Shown in pieces: positions 1-5,561 of a DNA stretch of 5,561 nt (its first letter is position 1; every line of letters begins with the position of its first letter). The notes below the pieces were generated by a model. That model was not told the origin of the DNA, did no database searches, and worked only from the letters and a program-made list of their open reading frames with translations. The translations under genes were made by a program, and so were the position numbers. The stretch comes from an uncultured Lachnospiraceae bacterium. Lineage in GTDB: Bacteria > Bacillota > Clostridia > Lachnospirales > Lachnospiraceae. The stretch lies in the NCBI GenBank assembly GCA_947589175.1, contig CANPZR010000184.1:1-5561 (forward strand), read 5' to 3'.

Positions 1-1100
1 ACCCATACCTTGCCCAGAGAATCTCCCACTTCCTTTTCCGCAGCTGAACTTTCCTGATCCGTATAGTTCATCTCATCGAATACCTTTTTTAAGTTTTTCT
101 TTCCCATGTCATCCATGACATATCCTGCTTTTCCGTCACCGTATAAGATCATATAGACCATCAGGGTATCCTTAAAATTGGATACCGGCGCACCGTTCTC
201 CACATTCTGATAGGCAATCTCATCACCGCTGTCCTCTATCTCCATAATCTCCCGGTTAAACTCACTGTAATAGGACTCCAGCACCGTCCTTGGGCTGTCA
301 TAGCCGGTGTCCGGCAGCGGAAAAAATACAGCCAGGGGAGAATGATAAATTACTGTTGTCACAGCCGCAACGACCGTCCCCGCAACTGCCATAATGGAAA
401 AAACAACAAGAACCAGTGGAAGAACAGCCGCTGTAACCTTCCGCAGCACGGCTATTTCCGGCTCCTTTTCTTTCCCGGCAGCACTGTTCTGTCCTTCCTT
501 TTCCTGTCCTGCTCTTGCAAAAAAGGCAGAGAACATCCTGGCCCGGATTCCTTTTTTCTTCTTTTTCCCGGAATCTTTCCCCTCCTGCTCTCTGTACTCT
601 CTTACATGGGAACCCTTTGCCTTGATTGCCTGTTTTTTGCGCTCTGAATCCATAGCATGAACGGATCCGCTGTCTTTTCGCCGGCTTCTTTTCCTGCCTT
701 CTGCCCTGTTCTGTTCCAGACCGTTTCTGTCTGCCCCCTCTTTCCTCGATCCTGCTTTCTTTTTCCGGGCAATGCGCGACATCTGTTCCGTGCTGCCATA
801 AGCAGAAGAAAGCGCAAGAGCCGTAACCTCTGCGCTCTCCTCTAATTCCTCTCCGCCCTCTATCTGGCCGGCTGCCTTTTCCGCCCCCATTCTCCCCATA
901 GTATACAGGCTCTTTCTTTTCAGCGTAATAGAAGCACGGGAAACATTGCGTCCCTGCTCCTTTCCGGACAATGGAGAACGCCATGCTGTACGCACGGCGC
1001 TTCTGCCCTTTATCCGTTTCTTTCCCGAATGGATACGGAGCTTCGGAGTTCCCTTTATATGAATCTCCATCGGCTTATTTTCTGCCTTTCGTATCTTCAT
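1..1100 (-). CDS. N-terminal part of a CD1108-like, membrane-anchored mobile-element protein (predicted cell-wall hydrolase; 3' end outside window)
   Basis: The frame starts at the ATG at 1100-1098 and stays open to the left edge, giving 366 residues without a stop. Residues 1-221 are basic (about a quarter Lys/Arg) and probably unstructured and cytoplasmic, with clusters such as RKKKAGSRK (112-120) and KKKKKG (179-184). One long hydrophobic segment follows at about 222-251, then the exported motif YHSPLAVFFPLPDTG (beginning at 251). The region after it, with NFKDTLMVYMILYGDG then MDDMGKKNLKKVFDEMNY, matches what I recall of the CD1108 family: a basic tail, one membrane anchor, 'SP-A-FF' and then this linker domain. 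In that family, lysozyme-like and NlpC/P60 or CHAP domains come later and cut peptidoglycan for the conjugation channel, a VirB1-like role. Those catalytic domains would lie outside the window and are not seen here. It follows VirB4 by 16 nt with its own AAGGGAG. Confidence 0.85.
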   Translation of the reverse strand, partial: MKIRKAENKPMEIHIKGTPKLRIHSGKKRIKGRSAVRTAWRSPLSGKEQGRNVSRASITLKRKSLYTMGRMGAEKAAGQIEGGEELEESAEVTALALSSAYGSTEQMSRIARKKKAGSRKEGADRNGLEQNRAEGRKRSRRKDSGSVHAMDSERKKQAIKAKGSHVREYREQEGKDSGKKKKKGIRARMFSAFFARAGQEKEGQNSAAGKEKEPEIAVLRKVTAAVLPLVLVVFSIMAVAGTVVAAVTTVIYHSPLAVFFPLPDTGYDSPRTVLESYYSEFNREIMEIEDSGDEIAYQNVENGAPVSNFKDTLMVYMILYGDGKAGYVMDDMGKKNLKKVFDEMNYTDQESSAAEKEVGDSLGKVW

Positions 1101-1106
1101 GCTTTT

Positions 1107-1113
1107 CTCCCTT
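1107..1113 (-). promoter_or_regulatory. Ribosome binding site of the CD1108-like gene
   Basis: AAGGGAG on the minus strand lies 6 nt before the ATG at 1100, in the 16-nt gap after the VirB4 stop. It supports this start, and so the reading frame, for the partial gene at the left edge. Confidence 0.7.
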
Positions 1114-1116
1114 TTA

Positions 1117-3576
1117 TCAATAGATCAGCCAGCTTCCGTCCTCCGGTCTCTGGCTTTCTGTCCTGTTTTCTTCCTTTTCCAGCTGCTCCTTTCGCACGCC
1201 GCCTGTTCCGGCAAGCCCCATGGCAATCTTCTCATGCAGATTTGTGTTATAAAGCTGATAAAGATCCGTGTCCTTGCCGATCGTATTATCAAATGGAATA
1301 ACCGTATTTCCGCATTTAATCAGTCCGGTCCCGCTCGGAGCATTGCTGACAAAACGGAGCTGGGCATCAGAAACGCCGATTACTTCCGCCAGCTTTGCGC
1401 TGTCGATATTGCTCTGTTTTAGCAGGGCAATGAACTCGCTGTTGGAAATCAGCGTGGAGGCAATATAATTTTGCAGCAAGTCTGTCACGTTCTGAGAAAT
1501 GCCCGTGCAAAGCCCTCCCTGCTTCCTGACTTTTTTCCAAAGCTGCTGCAGATATGTCGCACTGTAGTCACTGCTCAGGAGTACATGGCATTCATCCACA
1601 TACAGCCAGGTCGCCCGTCCTTTCTTGCCGTTTTCAATAATGCGCGACTGGATCGCTTCCATCATGACAAGCATGGCAACCGGAGCAAGCTGCGTCCCCA
1701 GATCCTGTATCCCATAGACCGTGAAGCGGTTATCTTCGTCCACGTTGGTGTGGTGGTTGAAAATGTTCAGAGAGCCTTCCACAAATAATTCCAGACAAAG
1801 GGCAAGTTCCTGTGCCTCCATCTCCCCCTGCTCCTTCAATATCTGATAGAAGTCCGACATCAGCGGTACCTTCTTTGTATGAAAAGCCTCCATATACAGC
1901 CCGCGGATACAGCGGTCGATAATACTGTGGTGTTTCTGATTCAGCGTGCTGCCCAGAAGCTGGTCGCAGATGCCTAACATAAGCTCTGACTTATCCGCTA
2001 TCACGTCCCGGATGCCCTTTTCATTGATATGGGCAATATCGGCGTCCAGCGGATTGACATAATTCTTTGTATAGGCGGACATATTGACTACGGCTCCGCC
2101 AAATGTCTTTGCAATGTCAAAATATTCATTCATGGGATCAATCACAATAATGTCATCATGAGTATTTAAGAATACCTGTCCCATCCCCTGCTTGCAGAAG
2201 AACGACTTTCCACTTCCGGGAACGCCGAACACAAAACCATTCCCATTGAGCAGCCTTTTCCGGTTGCCCACATTGACATTTTTACTGACCTGGTTGATTC
2301 CGTAATAAATGCCTCCCCTGTCATTCATCTCCTGTACATTAAACGGAAGCAGGGCAGCTGCGGACTGCGTAAGCATGGAGCGCATGGTTTCCACCTGCCT
2401 GACTCCGATAGGGAGAGCTGTATTGAGCGCTTCTCTCTGCTTCAGATAGTGCGTGTCGATTGAAACGGAGTTACTTTTTCCAATCGCTTCTACCGTCTCT
2501 GTGATACTCTCCAGTTCTTCCCTGCTCCCCGCTGCGATTATGATAGTCACTGCAACATAAAACAGGCACTGGTCATTTTCCCTCACATCATCCATAATCC
2601 CCTCGATTTCTTTCTTCTCCGTCCTCTTGGCATAAGAAATCTCGGAAGAAAAGTCATTGTTCTTATTCCTCACTCTCTGCTGCCGGATAATGTCCGATTC
2701 AATGCCGAGATACTTTTTCTGAAGTACTTTTGTAGTAATGTCTTTTGGTATAGGGACTATATCAATGCTGGTAACGCAGTGTACCGGGAGCGACGTGATC
2801 TCATTTAAAAACCGGTCGGAAAGGGAGCTGGGATATTTTTTAATAAACAGCGCCCGGCAGAACTTATCTTCGTCCTCAATATAATCTGGATAATATTTCA
2901 GCATACCATTACAGAGATCATTCCTAAAATCTGCCCCCACCCTCTTTGCCTGTCTGATATCAAACTGAAAATCTTCTTCATCTCCCAAATGGTAGAAATC
3001 ATGCAGCACTTTCAAACGCTCATTTCCCGAAAGCGCAACAATCTCTGCCCCCAGCTCCCCGAAGGCTTTATGCACCGCCGCCTCGATTGTGGCAAACTGC
3101 GCTTTTGCCTCCTCAAAATTCTTTCTCTCGACCGTGATGGTCAGGTAACGCTCCTGCAAAGTCCCCTGCCGGCCCTCCCGGATCTTTTCCTCGATAATGT
3201 CATTGTAAATCTTTCTGAACCGGTCATAATCATCCCGCTGATAGGGAATCAGGATATCAGCCCGCAGCTGCCCCATGTCTCGGTTTTTGTTATTGACCGT
3301 GATTTTAAACGCACAGTCCATGGAATTTAAGAACTTGCAGTACCTCTCAAAAATATCCATCTGCTCATCCTCATTCGTGGTCGTGTAATTGATGTCTGAA
3401 AAACGGTAACTCTTGCTGTAACGGCTGAAATTTGTTCCCCGGACTTTTCCCACTTCAAAAATACCGTTTTCCGCCACCTTCAATATTTCAATCGTCTCCT
3501 GTACAGATTTCGGCGCTTTGTATATAGGCTCGCTTGCTTTTTTCAGCTCCTGAAAGCCGTCTGAAAATAATCCCAT
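1117..3576 (-). CDS. virB4: VirB4/TraE-type conjugation ATPase
   Basis: This 819-residue ATPase powers assembly of the type IV secretion channel and DNA transfer at the inner face of the membrane. The N-terminal half (about 1-400) is the family's variable docking domain; its opening, with KVAENGIFEVG (34-44) and SKSYRFSDINY (54-64), is typical of Clostridia and Tn1549-like VirB4 proteins. The C-terminal half is a RecA-like HerA/FtsK-type motor. Walker A is GVPGSGKS (451-458). IIVIDPMNEY (476-485) is the conserved strand after it. Walker B is LYVDE (658-662), followed by CHVLL. KQGGLCTGISQNV (685-697) carries the late glutamine-containing motif. All key residues are present, so it should be active. 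Length is normal for the family. The ATG at 3576 follows an AGGAGG by 8 nt. The stop is TGA at 1119-1117, and 16 nt separate it from the next gene. The last 40 residues are a charged tail with no recognised function. Confidence 0.96.
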   Translation of the reverse strand: MGLFSDGFQELKKASEPIYKAPKSVQETIEILKVAENGIFEVGKVRGTNFSRYSKSYRFSDINYTTTNEDEQMDIFERYCKFLNSMDCAFKITVNNKNRDMGQLRADILIPYQRDDYDRFRKIYNDIIEEKIREGRQGTLQERYLTITVERKNFEEAKAQFATIEAAVHKAFGELGAEIVALSGNERLKVLHDFYHLGDEEDFQFDIRQAKRVGADFRNDLCNGMLKYYPDYIEDEDKFCRALFIKKYPSSLSDRFLNEITSLPVHCVTSIDIVPIPKDITTKVLQKKYLGIESDIIRQQRVRNKNNDFSSEISYAKRTEKKEIEGIMDDVRENDQCLFYVAVTIIIAAGSREELESITETVEAIGKSNSVSIDTHYLKQREALNTALPIGVRQVETMRSMLTQSAAALLPFNVQEMNDRGGIYYGINQVSKNVNVGNRKRLLNGNGFVFGVPGSGKSFFCKQGMGQVFLNTHDDIIVIDPMNEYFDIAKTFGGAVVNMSAYTKNYVNPLDADIAHINEKGIRDVIADKSELMLGICDQLLGSTLNQKHHSIIDRCIRGLYMEAFHTKKVPLMSDFYQILKEQGEMEAQELALCLELFVEGSLNIFNHHTNVDEDNRFTVYGIQDLGTQLAPVAMLVMMEAIQSRIIENGKKGRATWLYVDECHVLLSSDYSATYLQQLWKKVRKQGGLCTGISQNVTDLLQNYIASTLISNSEFIALLKQSNIDSAKLAEVIGVSDAQLRFVSNAPSGTGLIKCGNTVIPFDNTIGKDTDLYQLYNTNLHEKIAMGLAGTGGVRKEQLEKEENRTESQRPEDGSWLIY

Positions 3577-3578
3577 CT

Positions 3579-3956
3579 CTACATCCTCCTGTCTCTATTC
3601 TTCTTTTTTCCTTTTTTATTAGCTGCTTCTTCTGCCCTGGACTGCATGATCTCCGCCTCGCCTTCCGTAGACAGGTAGGTCAGCGGCCTATTTCCAAAGG
3701 CAAATTGCAATTTCCGTTTCATCATCTGCATAAACGTCATGCCGTTATAAGAATAAAAGCCGGACAATGCCACCGGCGCCGCTGCCGGAATCGCAATATA
3801 GGCGCTGACTGTCAGCCCTACATAACGGTATAAAAGAAGGACAATCCCTCCCCCTACTATCAAAGACGCTATACTAAAAACGAGCTGCCTTGCGGTCAGC
3901 CCTAAACATACGCTCTCTTTGTAGCGGTCAACATCTTTATTTACTTCTATTACCAT
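3579..3956 (-). CDS. PrgI-family conjugation membrane protein (VirB3-like position)
   Basis: This 125-residue membrane protein belongs to the PrgI family, named after the Enterococcus pCF10 conjugation protein, and is encoded just before the VirB4 ATPase. The N-terminus (EVNKDVDRYKESVCLGLTARQ, beginning at residue 4) is the typical family opening before the first helix. Two close hydrophobic segments follow at about 25-45 and 49-67. Next comes the motif GFYSYNGMTFMQMMKRKL (66-83), matching the 'GFF-YNGM' signature of the family, and the protein ends in a highly charged Lys/Arg/Glu tail. Length is normal for the family. PrgI proteins are thought to fill the role of VirB3, tethering VirB4 to the membrane. 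AGGAGG at 3973-3968 lies 11 nt before the ATG, slightly long but acceptable; the GTG in between is out of frame. Its last codons contain the ribosome binding site of the next gene and only 2 nt separate the two genes, so their translation is probably coupled. Confidence 0.88.
   Translation of the reverse strand: MVIEVNKDVDRYKESVCLGLTARQLVFSIASLIVGGGIVLLLYRYVGLTVSAYIAIPAAAPVALSGFYSYNGMTFMQMMKRKLQFAFGNRPLTYLSTEGEAEIMQSRAEEAANKKGKKKNRDRRM
3585..3590 (-). promoter_or_regulatory. Ribosome binding site of the virB4-like gene, inside the end of the PrgI-family gene
   Basis: AGGAGG overlaps the final Arg-Arg codons of the PrgI-family gene, before its Met and TAG stop. It lies 8 nt before the ATG at 3576. 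It fixes the VirB4 start and places initiation within the path of ribosomes finishing the upstream gene, which suggests translational coupling. Confidence 0.8.
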
Positions 3957-4003
3957 AAATCACAAAACCTCCTAACATGCTTTTTTACTTGCAATGTGCT
4001 TAT

Positions 4004-4864
4004 TTATAGTCCGAGTACTCTGCTTGTCAATGTCTGCGCCCCCTTCACGCTTCCCACGGTCAGGGCAATCGTAAATGTCATCTCGCACAGATAGATCAGT
4101 GTCTTTGCCCAGTCCGCATAATCTCCGGTAAATGTGGGAAGCCCTGCATTGATGAACGCATTGCACAGGATAATCGCCAGAGCCATCGTCACCGCCTCAA
4201 ACACGACTGACAAAAAATACTTGCTATAAGACACTGCGGTATGCGATACCATCCGGTTCCCTCCCATTGTTGAGAAAGCAATCGCGCCAAGCGGTACAAT
4301 GACCAGCAGTTTCAAAAAACGGAAATAGACGGTGTATATCAGAAAAAAACCGCAAATGATTACAATCAGCGACAGCAGCGCAGTAAGAATCAGCATAATC
4401 AGCGATTCGCCAAACCCCAGATTCTTTATCACTTCTGCCTGACCGCTCTCAATCTTTAATTCGGTTCCTTTTCCCGCCGCCAGAAGCCCTGCCAGATTTC
4501 CCACGGAAGTAAATATGGCTTTCATAATCGTTACATTATTTGCCACAAACCATTCTGCCAGTCCCAGACGGATCAGCAGCCGGAGAATGACTTCAAACCT
4601 CATTTCTTCCTTTACATCCACGGATTCTGAACAAAATCCGATCACGAAAAACAGGACAACTAACGATGTGCCGACTGCTACAAAGACCGGCTCTATCCCC
4701 TCGATTACTTTCCACGGTCCCCCATCCTTAAACTGAACCGGAGACTGGCCCAAAAGACCAAATACAATGGATATCTGATTGTTCCAAAAGCCAAATACCA
4801 TTTGTAAAAGGTCTAATATCTTGTCTCCTAACTTAAAAAAATCCATTTCCTTTTCGACCGGCAT
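4004..4864 (-). CDS. VirB6/TrbL-like polytopic conjugation channel protein
   Basis: This 286-residue integral membrane protein probably forms part of the inner-membrane channel of the type IV secretion system. The N-terminus is amphipathic (KLGDKILDLLQMVFGFW, about residues 11-27). Hydrophobic segments follow near 57-77, 153-178, 184-200, 220-242 and 255-275, with a weaker one at 105-130 that includes the small-residue run GNLAGLLAAGKG. About five or six transmembrane helices around a central soluble loop (130-150) fit VirB6/TrbL proteins, which vary greatly in sequence, and its place between the pilin-like and PrgI genes is where the VirB6-like gene (CD1112-type) sits in related elements. 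The ATG at 4864 is the first possible start: the in-frame codons back to a TGA at 4927-4925 contain no ATG, GTG or TTG. Met7 (4846) is an alternative, but AAGGA lies only about one base from it. The stop is TAA at 4006-4004, and 47 nt separate it from the next gene. Confidence 0.85.
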   Translation of the reverse strand: MPVEKEMDFFKLGDKILDLLQMVFGFWNNQISIVFGLLGQSPVQFKDGGPWKVIEGIEPVFVAVGTSLVVLFFVIGFCSESVDVKEEMRFEVILRLLIRLGLAEWFVANNVTIMKAIFTSVGNLAGLLAAGKGTELKIESGQAEVIKNLGFGESLIMLILTALLSLIVIICGFFLIYTVYFRFLKLLVIVPLGAIAFSTMGGNRMVSHTAVSYSKYFLSVVFEAVTMALAIILCNAFINAGLPTFTGDYADWAKTLIYLCEMTFTIALTVGSVKGAQTLTSRVLGL

Positions 4865-4905
4865 TGGACGGCGGCAGCCTCTGCCGCCTCCGGCCTCCCT
4901 CCTTT
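4865..4905 (-). promoter_or_regulatory. Structured ribosome binding site: Shine-Dalgarno separated from the virB6-like start by a hairpin
   Basis: Read on the minus strand, AAAGGAGG (4905-4898) is followed by GAGGCC (4897-4892). A hairpin then spans 4891-4866, followed by one A (4865) and the ATG at 4864. The inner stem is a perfect 8-bp GGCGGCAG / CTGCCGCC (4888-4881 with 4877-4870) with the three-base loop AGG. It extends by three more pairs, GGA (4891-4889) with TCC (4868-4866), leaving G4869 as a single bulge. The linear distance from AGGAGG to the ATG is 33 nt, too far for normal initiation; with the hairpin folded out it is about 7 nt. No T-run follows the stem, so it is not an intrinsic terminator. 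Structured spacers that bring a Shine-Dalgarno to its start are known, for example phage T4 gene 25. That this one works the same way is inference. Confidence 0.6.
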
Positions 4906-4928
4906 CCCGGAATAACCCGTTTGTTCAA

Positions 4929-5282
4929 TCAGAAACCGAGAAATGTCAGTACGGTTGATATGCCCGCCATCATGATTCCTGCCCCGATGCCTTTTAATGC
5001 CGAACTCATGCTGGAAGAATCCTGCTGCTGGTAAGCCTGTGCAAACTCCATGATATTTTTTGCCAGAATAATGACTCCCACTGCCCCAATAATGGCAATT
5101 GCAAGCGTCTTTAAATTTTCCAGTGGCTTTGTAACAGCTGCTGTCCCCGTTTCTGCTTCTGCCGCATAAACTGCCACAGCCATATTGTTTACTGCCATAA
5201 CTGTCCCTGCCAGAGAGGGAACGGCCACCTTCTTTACAAAACTTTTTACCTTTTCCTTTTTAACCATCTTTATCTGTTTCAT
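4929..5282 (-). CDS. Maff2-like / VirB2-pilin-like small membrane protein
   Basis: This 117-residue protein probably sits in the membrane as a pilin or channel subunit of the conjugation machine. The N-terminus is strongly basic (KKEKVKSFVKK, residues 8-18). A hydrophobic stretch follows (about 19-38), then a signal-peptidase-like end VYA-AEAE near residues 38-43. The mature part has two hydrophobic helices, about 57-75 and 96-116, joined by a polar loop rich in Gln and Ser (85-94). The second helix is glycine-rich (G98, G100, G102, G107), which suits tight helix packing. Signal peptide plus two helices plus small size is the VirB2/TrbC architecture. The C-terminal 70 residues look like the Maff2 family found at this operon position in Clostridia elements. 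The ATG at 5282 is preceded by AAAAGGAG (5293-5300) at a spacing of 10 nt. Met6 is an alternative start without a good ribosome binding site. The pilin role is inferred from shape and context. Confidence 0.75.
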   Translation of the reverse strand: MKQIKMVKKEKVKSFVKKVAVPSLAGTVMAVNNMAVAVYAAEAETGTAAVTKPLENLKTLAIAIIGAVGVIILAKNIMEFAQAYQQQDSSSMSSALKGIGAGIMMAGISTVLTFLGF

Positions 5283-5302
5283 ACTTATCCGTCTCCTTTT
5301 CT

Positions 5303-5561
5303 TTACTTATTGTTCTTTGGCTCCATTCCATATTTTTTTCTCATGGCAGCCATCTTTACTGTGCTGTTTTCCGGCAGCGCATACGACAAGATATACTTCT
5401 CCGGGATTTTCTCGTCTACAGCCCGCTTTATCTCGTTTCGCTGCGCCGGAGAAAATTTGTAATGGGAAAGCCTGCCAGCAAGCGCCTGACCAGAAGCGTT
5501 CTCTGAATCATCCTCTGAACCGCCCTCAAATTGTCCGGCTTTGTTTTCCTCTTTTTCCGCC
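5303..5561 (-). CDS. C-terminal part of an unidentified conjugation-operon protein (start outside window)
   Basis: This is an open frame entering from the right edge and ending at a TAA at 5305-5303; 85 residues are visible. No start codon belonging to it is in the window. The visible part opens with an acidic, polar, probably disordered stretch (about 30 residues rich in Glu, Asp, Gly, Asn). A compact predicted-helical segment follows (visible residues 31-75), containing FSPAQRNEIKRAV, then IPEKYILSYALPE, then a Lys/Arg-rich end. The pattern 'FSP-Q--EI ... YA-PE ... M--MR' resembles short helical motifs I associate with accessory proteins of Clostridia mobile elements, but I cannot name the family. 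In Tn1549/CTn4-type operons the gene just before the Maff2-like gene is often the VirD4/TraG coupling ATPase, so this could be its tail or a separate small gene. The stop lies 20 nt before the next start, which supports co-transcription. Confidence 0.7.
   Translation of the reverse strand, partial: AEKEENKAGQFEGGSEDDSENASGQALAGRLSHYKFSPAQRNEIKRAVDEKIPEKYILSYALPENSTVKMAAMRKKYGMEPKNNK

Noticed and set aside
548..566. A-rich run in the CD1108-like gene containing AAAAAAG as a programmed -1 frameshift site
   Set aside because: The zero frame reads AAG AAA AAA GGA, so the heptamer is not in the required X XXY YYZ phase, and the zero frame continues open through conserved sequence.
342..845. Several plus-strand open frames (342-647, 394-660, 657-845)
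   Set aside because: They are antisense to the CD1108-like gene, rich in Phe, Ser, Cys and Pro as expected from the complement of Lys/Glu/Arg codons, with no ribosome binding sites.
298..984. Minus-strand open frame of 228 codons, rich in Cys, Gly and Arg
   Set aside because: It overlaps the CD1108-like gene one base out of frame. It has no ribosome binding site and a low-complexity composition typical of a shifted purine-rich coding strand, while the other frame carries a membrane anchor and family motifs.
1029..1788. Plus-strand open frames at 1029-1301, 1099-1422, 1268-1468 and 1471-1788
   Set aside because: All are antisense to VirB4 or the start of the CD1108-like gene and show no recognisable domain or ribosome binding site.
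2989..3833. Plus-strand open frames at 2989-3330 and 3534-3833
   Set aside because: They are mirror frames of VirB4 and the PrgI-family gene, without independent coding evidence.
3957..4003. Gap between the virB6-like and PrgI-family genes as a promoter or terminator
   Set aside because: It holds the AGGAGG of the PrgI-family gene and an A-rich stretch, but no stem and no convincing -35/-10 pair.
3972..4166. Minus-strand 64-codon frame crossing the end of the virB6-like gene
   Set aside because: It is almost wholly inside the virB6-like gene in another frame, has no ribosome binding site and resembles no protein I know.
4870..4888. Hairpin as a rho-independent terminator
   Set aside because: No T-run follows the stem on either strand, and the downstream genes belong to the same functional module.

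Overview
The window is a single-direction block of a conjugation operon. Every gene lies on the minus strand, so the operon reads from high to low coordinates. The proteins match the type IV secretion core of integrative and conjugative elements of Gram-positive anaerobes (the Tn1549 / Clostridioides difficile CTn4 'CD1108-CD1115' type). Moderate GC, AGGAGG-type ribosome binding sites and the protein families together suggest a gut Clostridia host, plausibly Lachnospiraceae or a relative. The host is an inference. The family assignments rest on motifs and gene order read by eye.

Layout in transcription order: (1) 5561-5303, the C-terminal 85 residues of a gene that begins outside the window, with an acidic linker and a short 'FSPAQ..EI' helical domain. 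(2) 5282-4929, a small secreted or membrane protein with a signal peptide and two helices, Maff2-like and VirB2-pilin-like in shape. (3) 4928-4865, the longest intergenic gap (64 nt), which holds a strong Shine-Dalgarno, then a GC-rich hairpin, then the next start codon. (4) 4864-4004, a VirB6/TrbL-like polytopic membrane protein. (5) 3956-3579, a PrgI-family two-helix membrane protein. (6) 3576-1117, the VirB4/TraE-type ATPase with intact Walker A and B motifs. (7) 1100-1, the N-terminal 366 residues of a membrane-anchored CD1108-like protein, whose family normally carries cell-wall hydrolase domains further downstream. This last gene runs off the left edge and has no stop codon in the window.

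How the parts fit: VirB4 would supply energy at the inner face of the membrane. VirB6 and PrgI would form the channel. The small Maff2-like protein may be the pilin or a channel component. The CD1108-like protein would open the peptidoglycan locally, as VirB1 does. Gaps between genes are 20, 64, 47, 2 and 16 nt, consistent with one polycistronic transcript. No promoter or intrinsic terminator was seen, and no tRNA, rRNA, CRISPR array or IS element was recognised.

The most unusual signal is the virB6 translation start. Its only good Shine-Dalgarno is 33 nt upstream, but an 11-bp hairpin with a single-base bulge fills exactly the excess. If folded, it leaves an effective spacing of about 7 nt. 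I did not find a wholly new gene system here.
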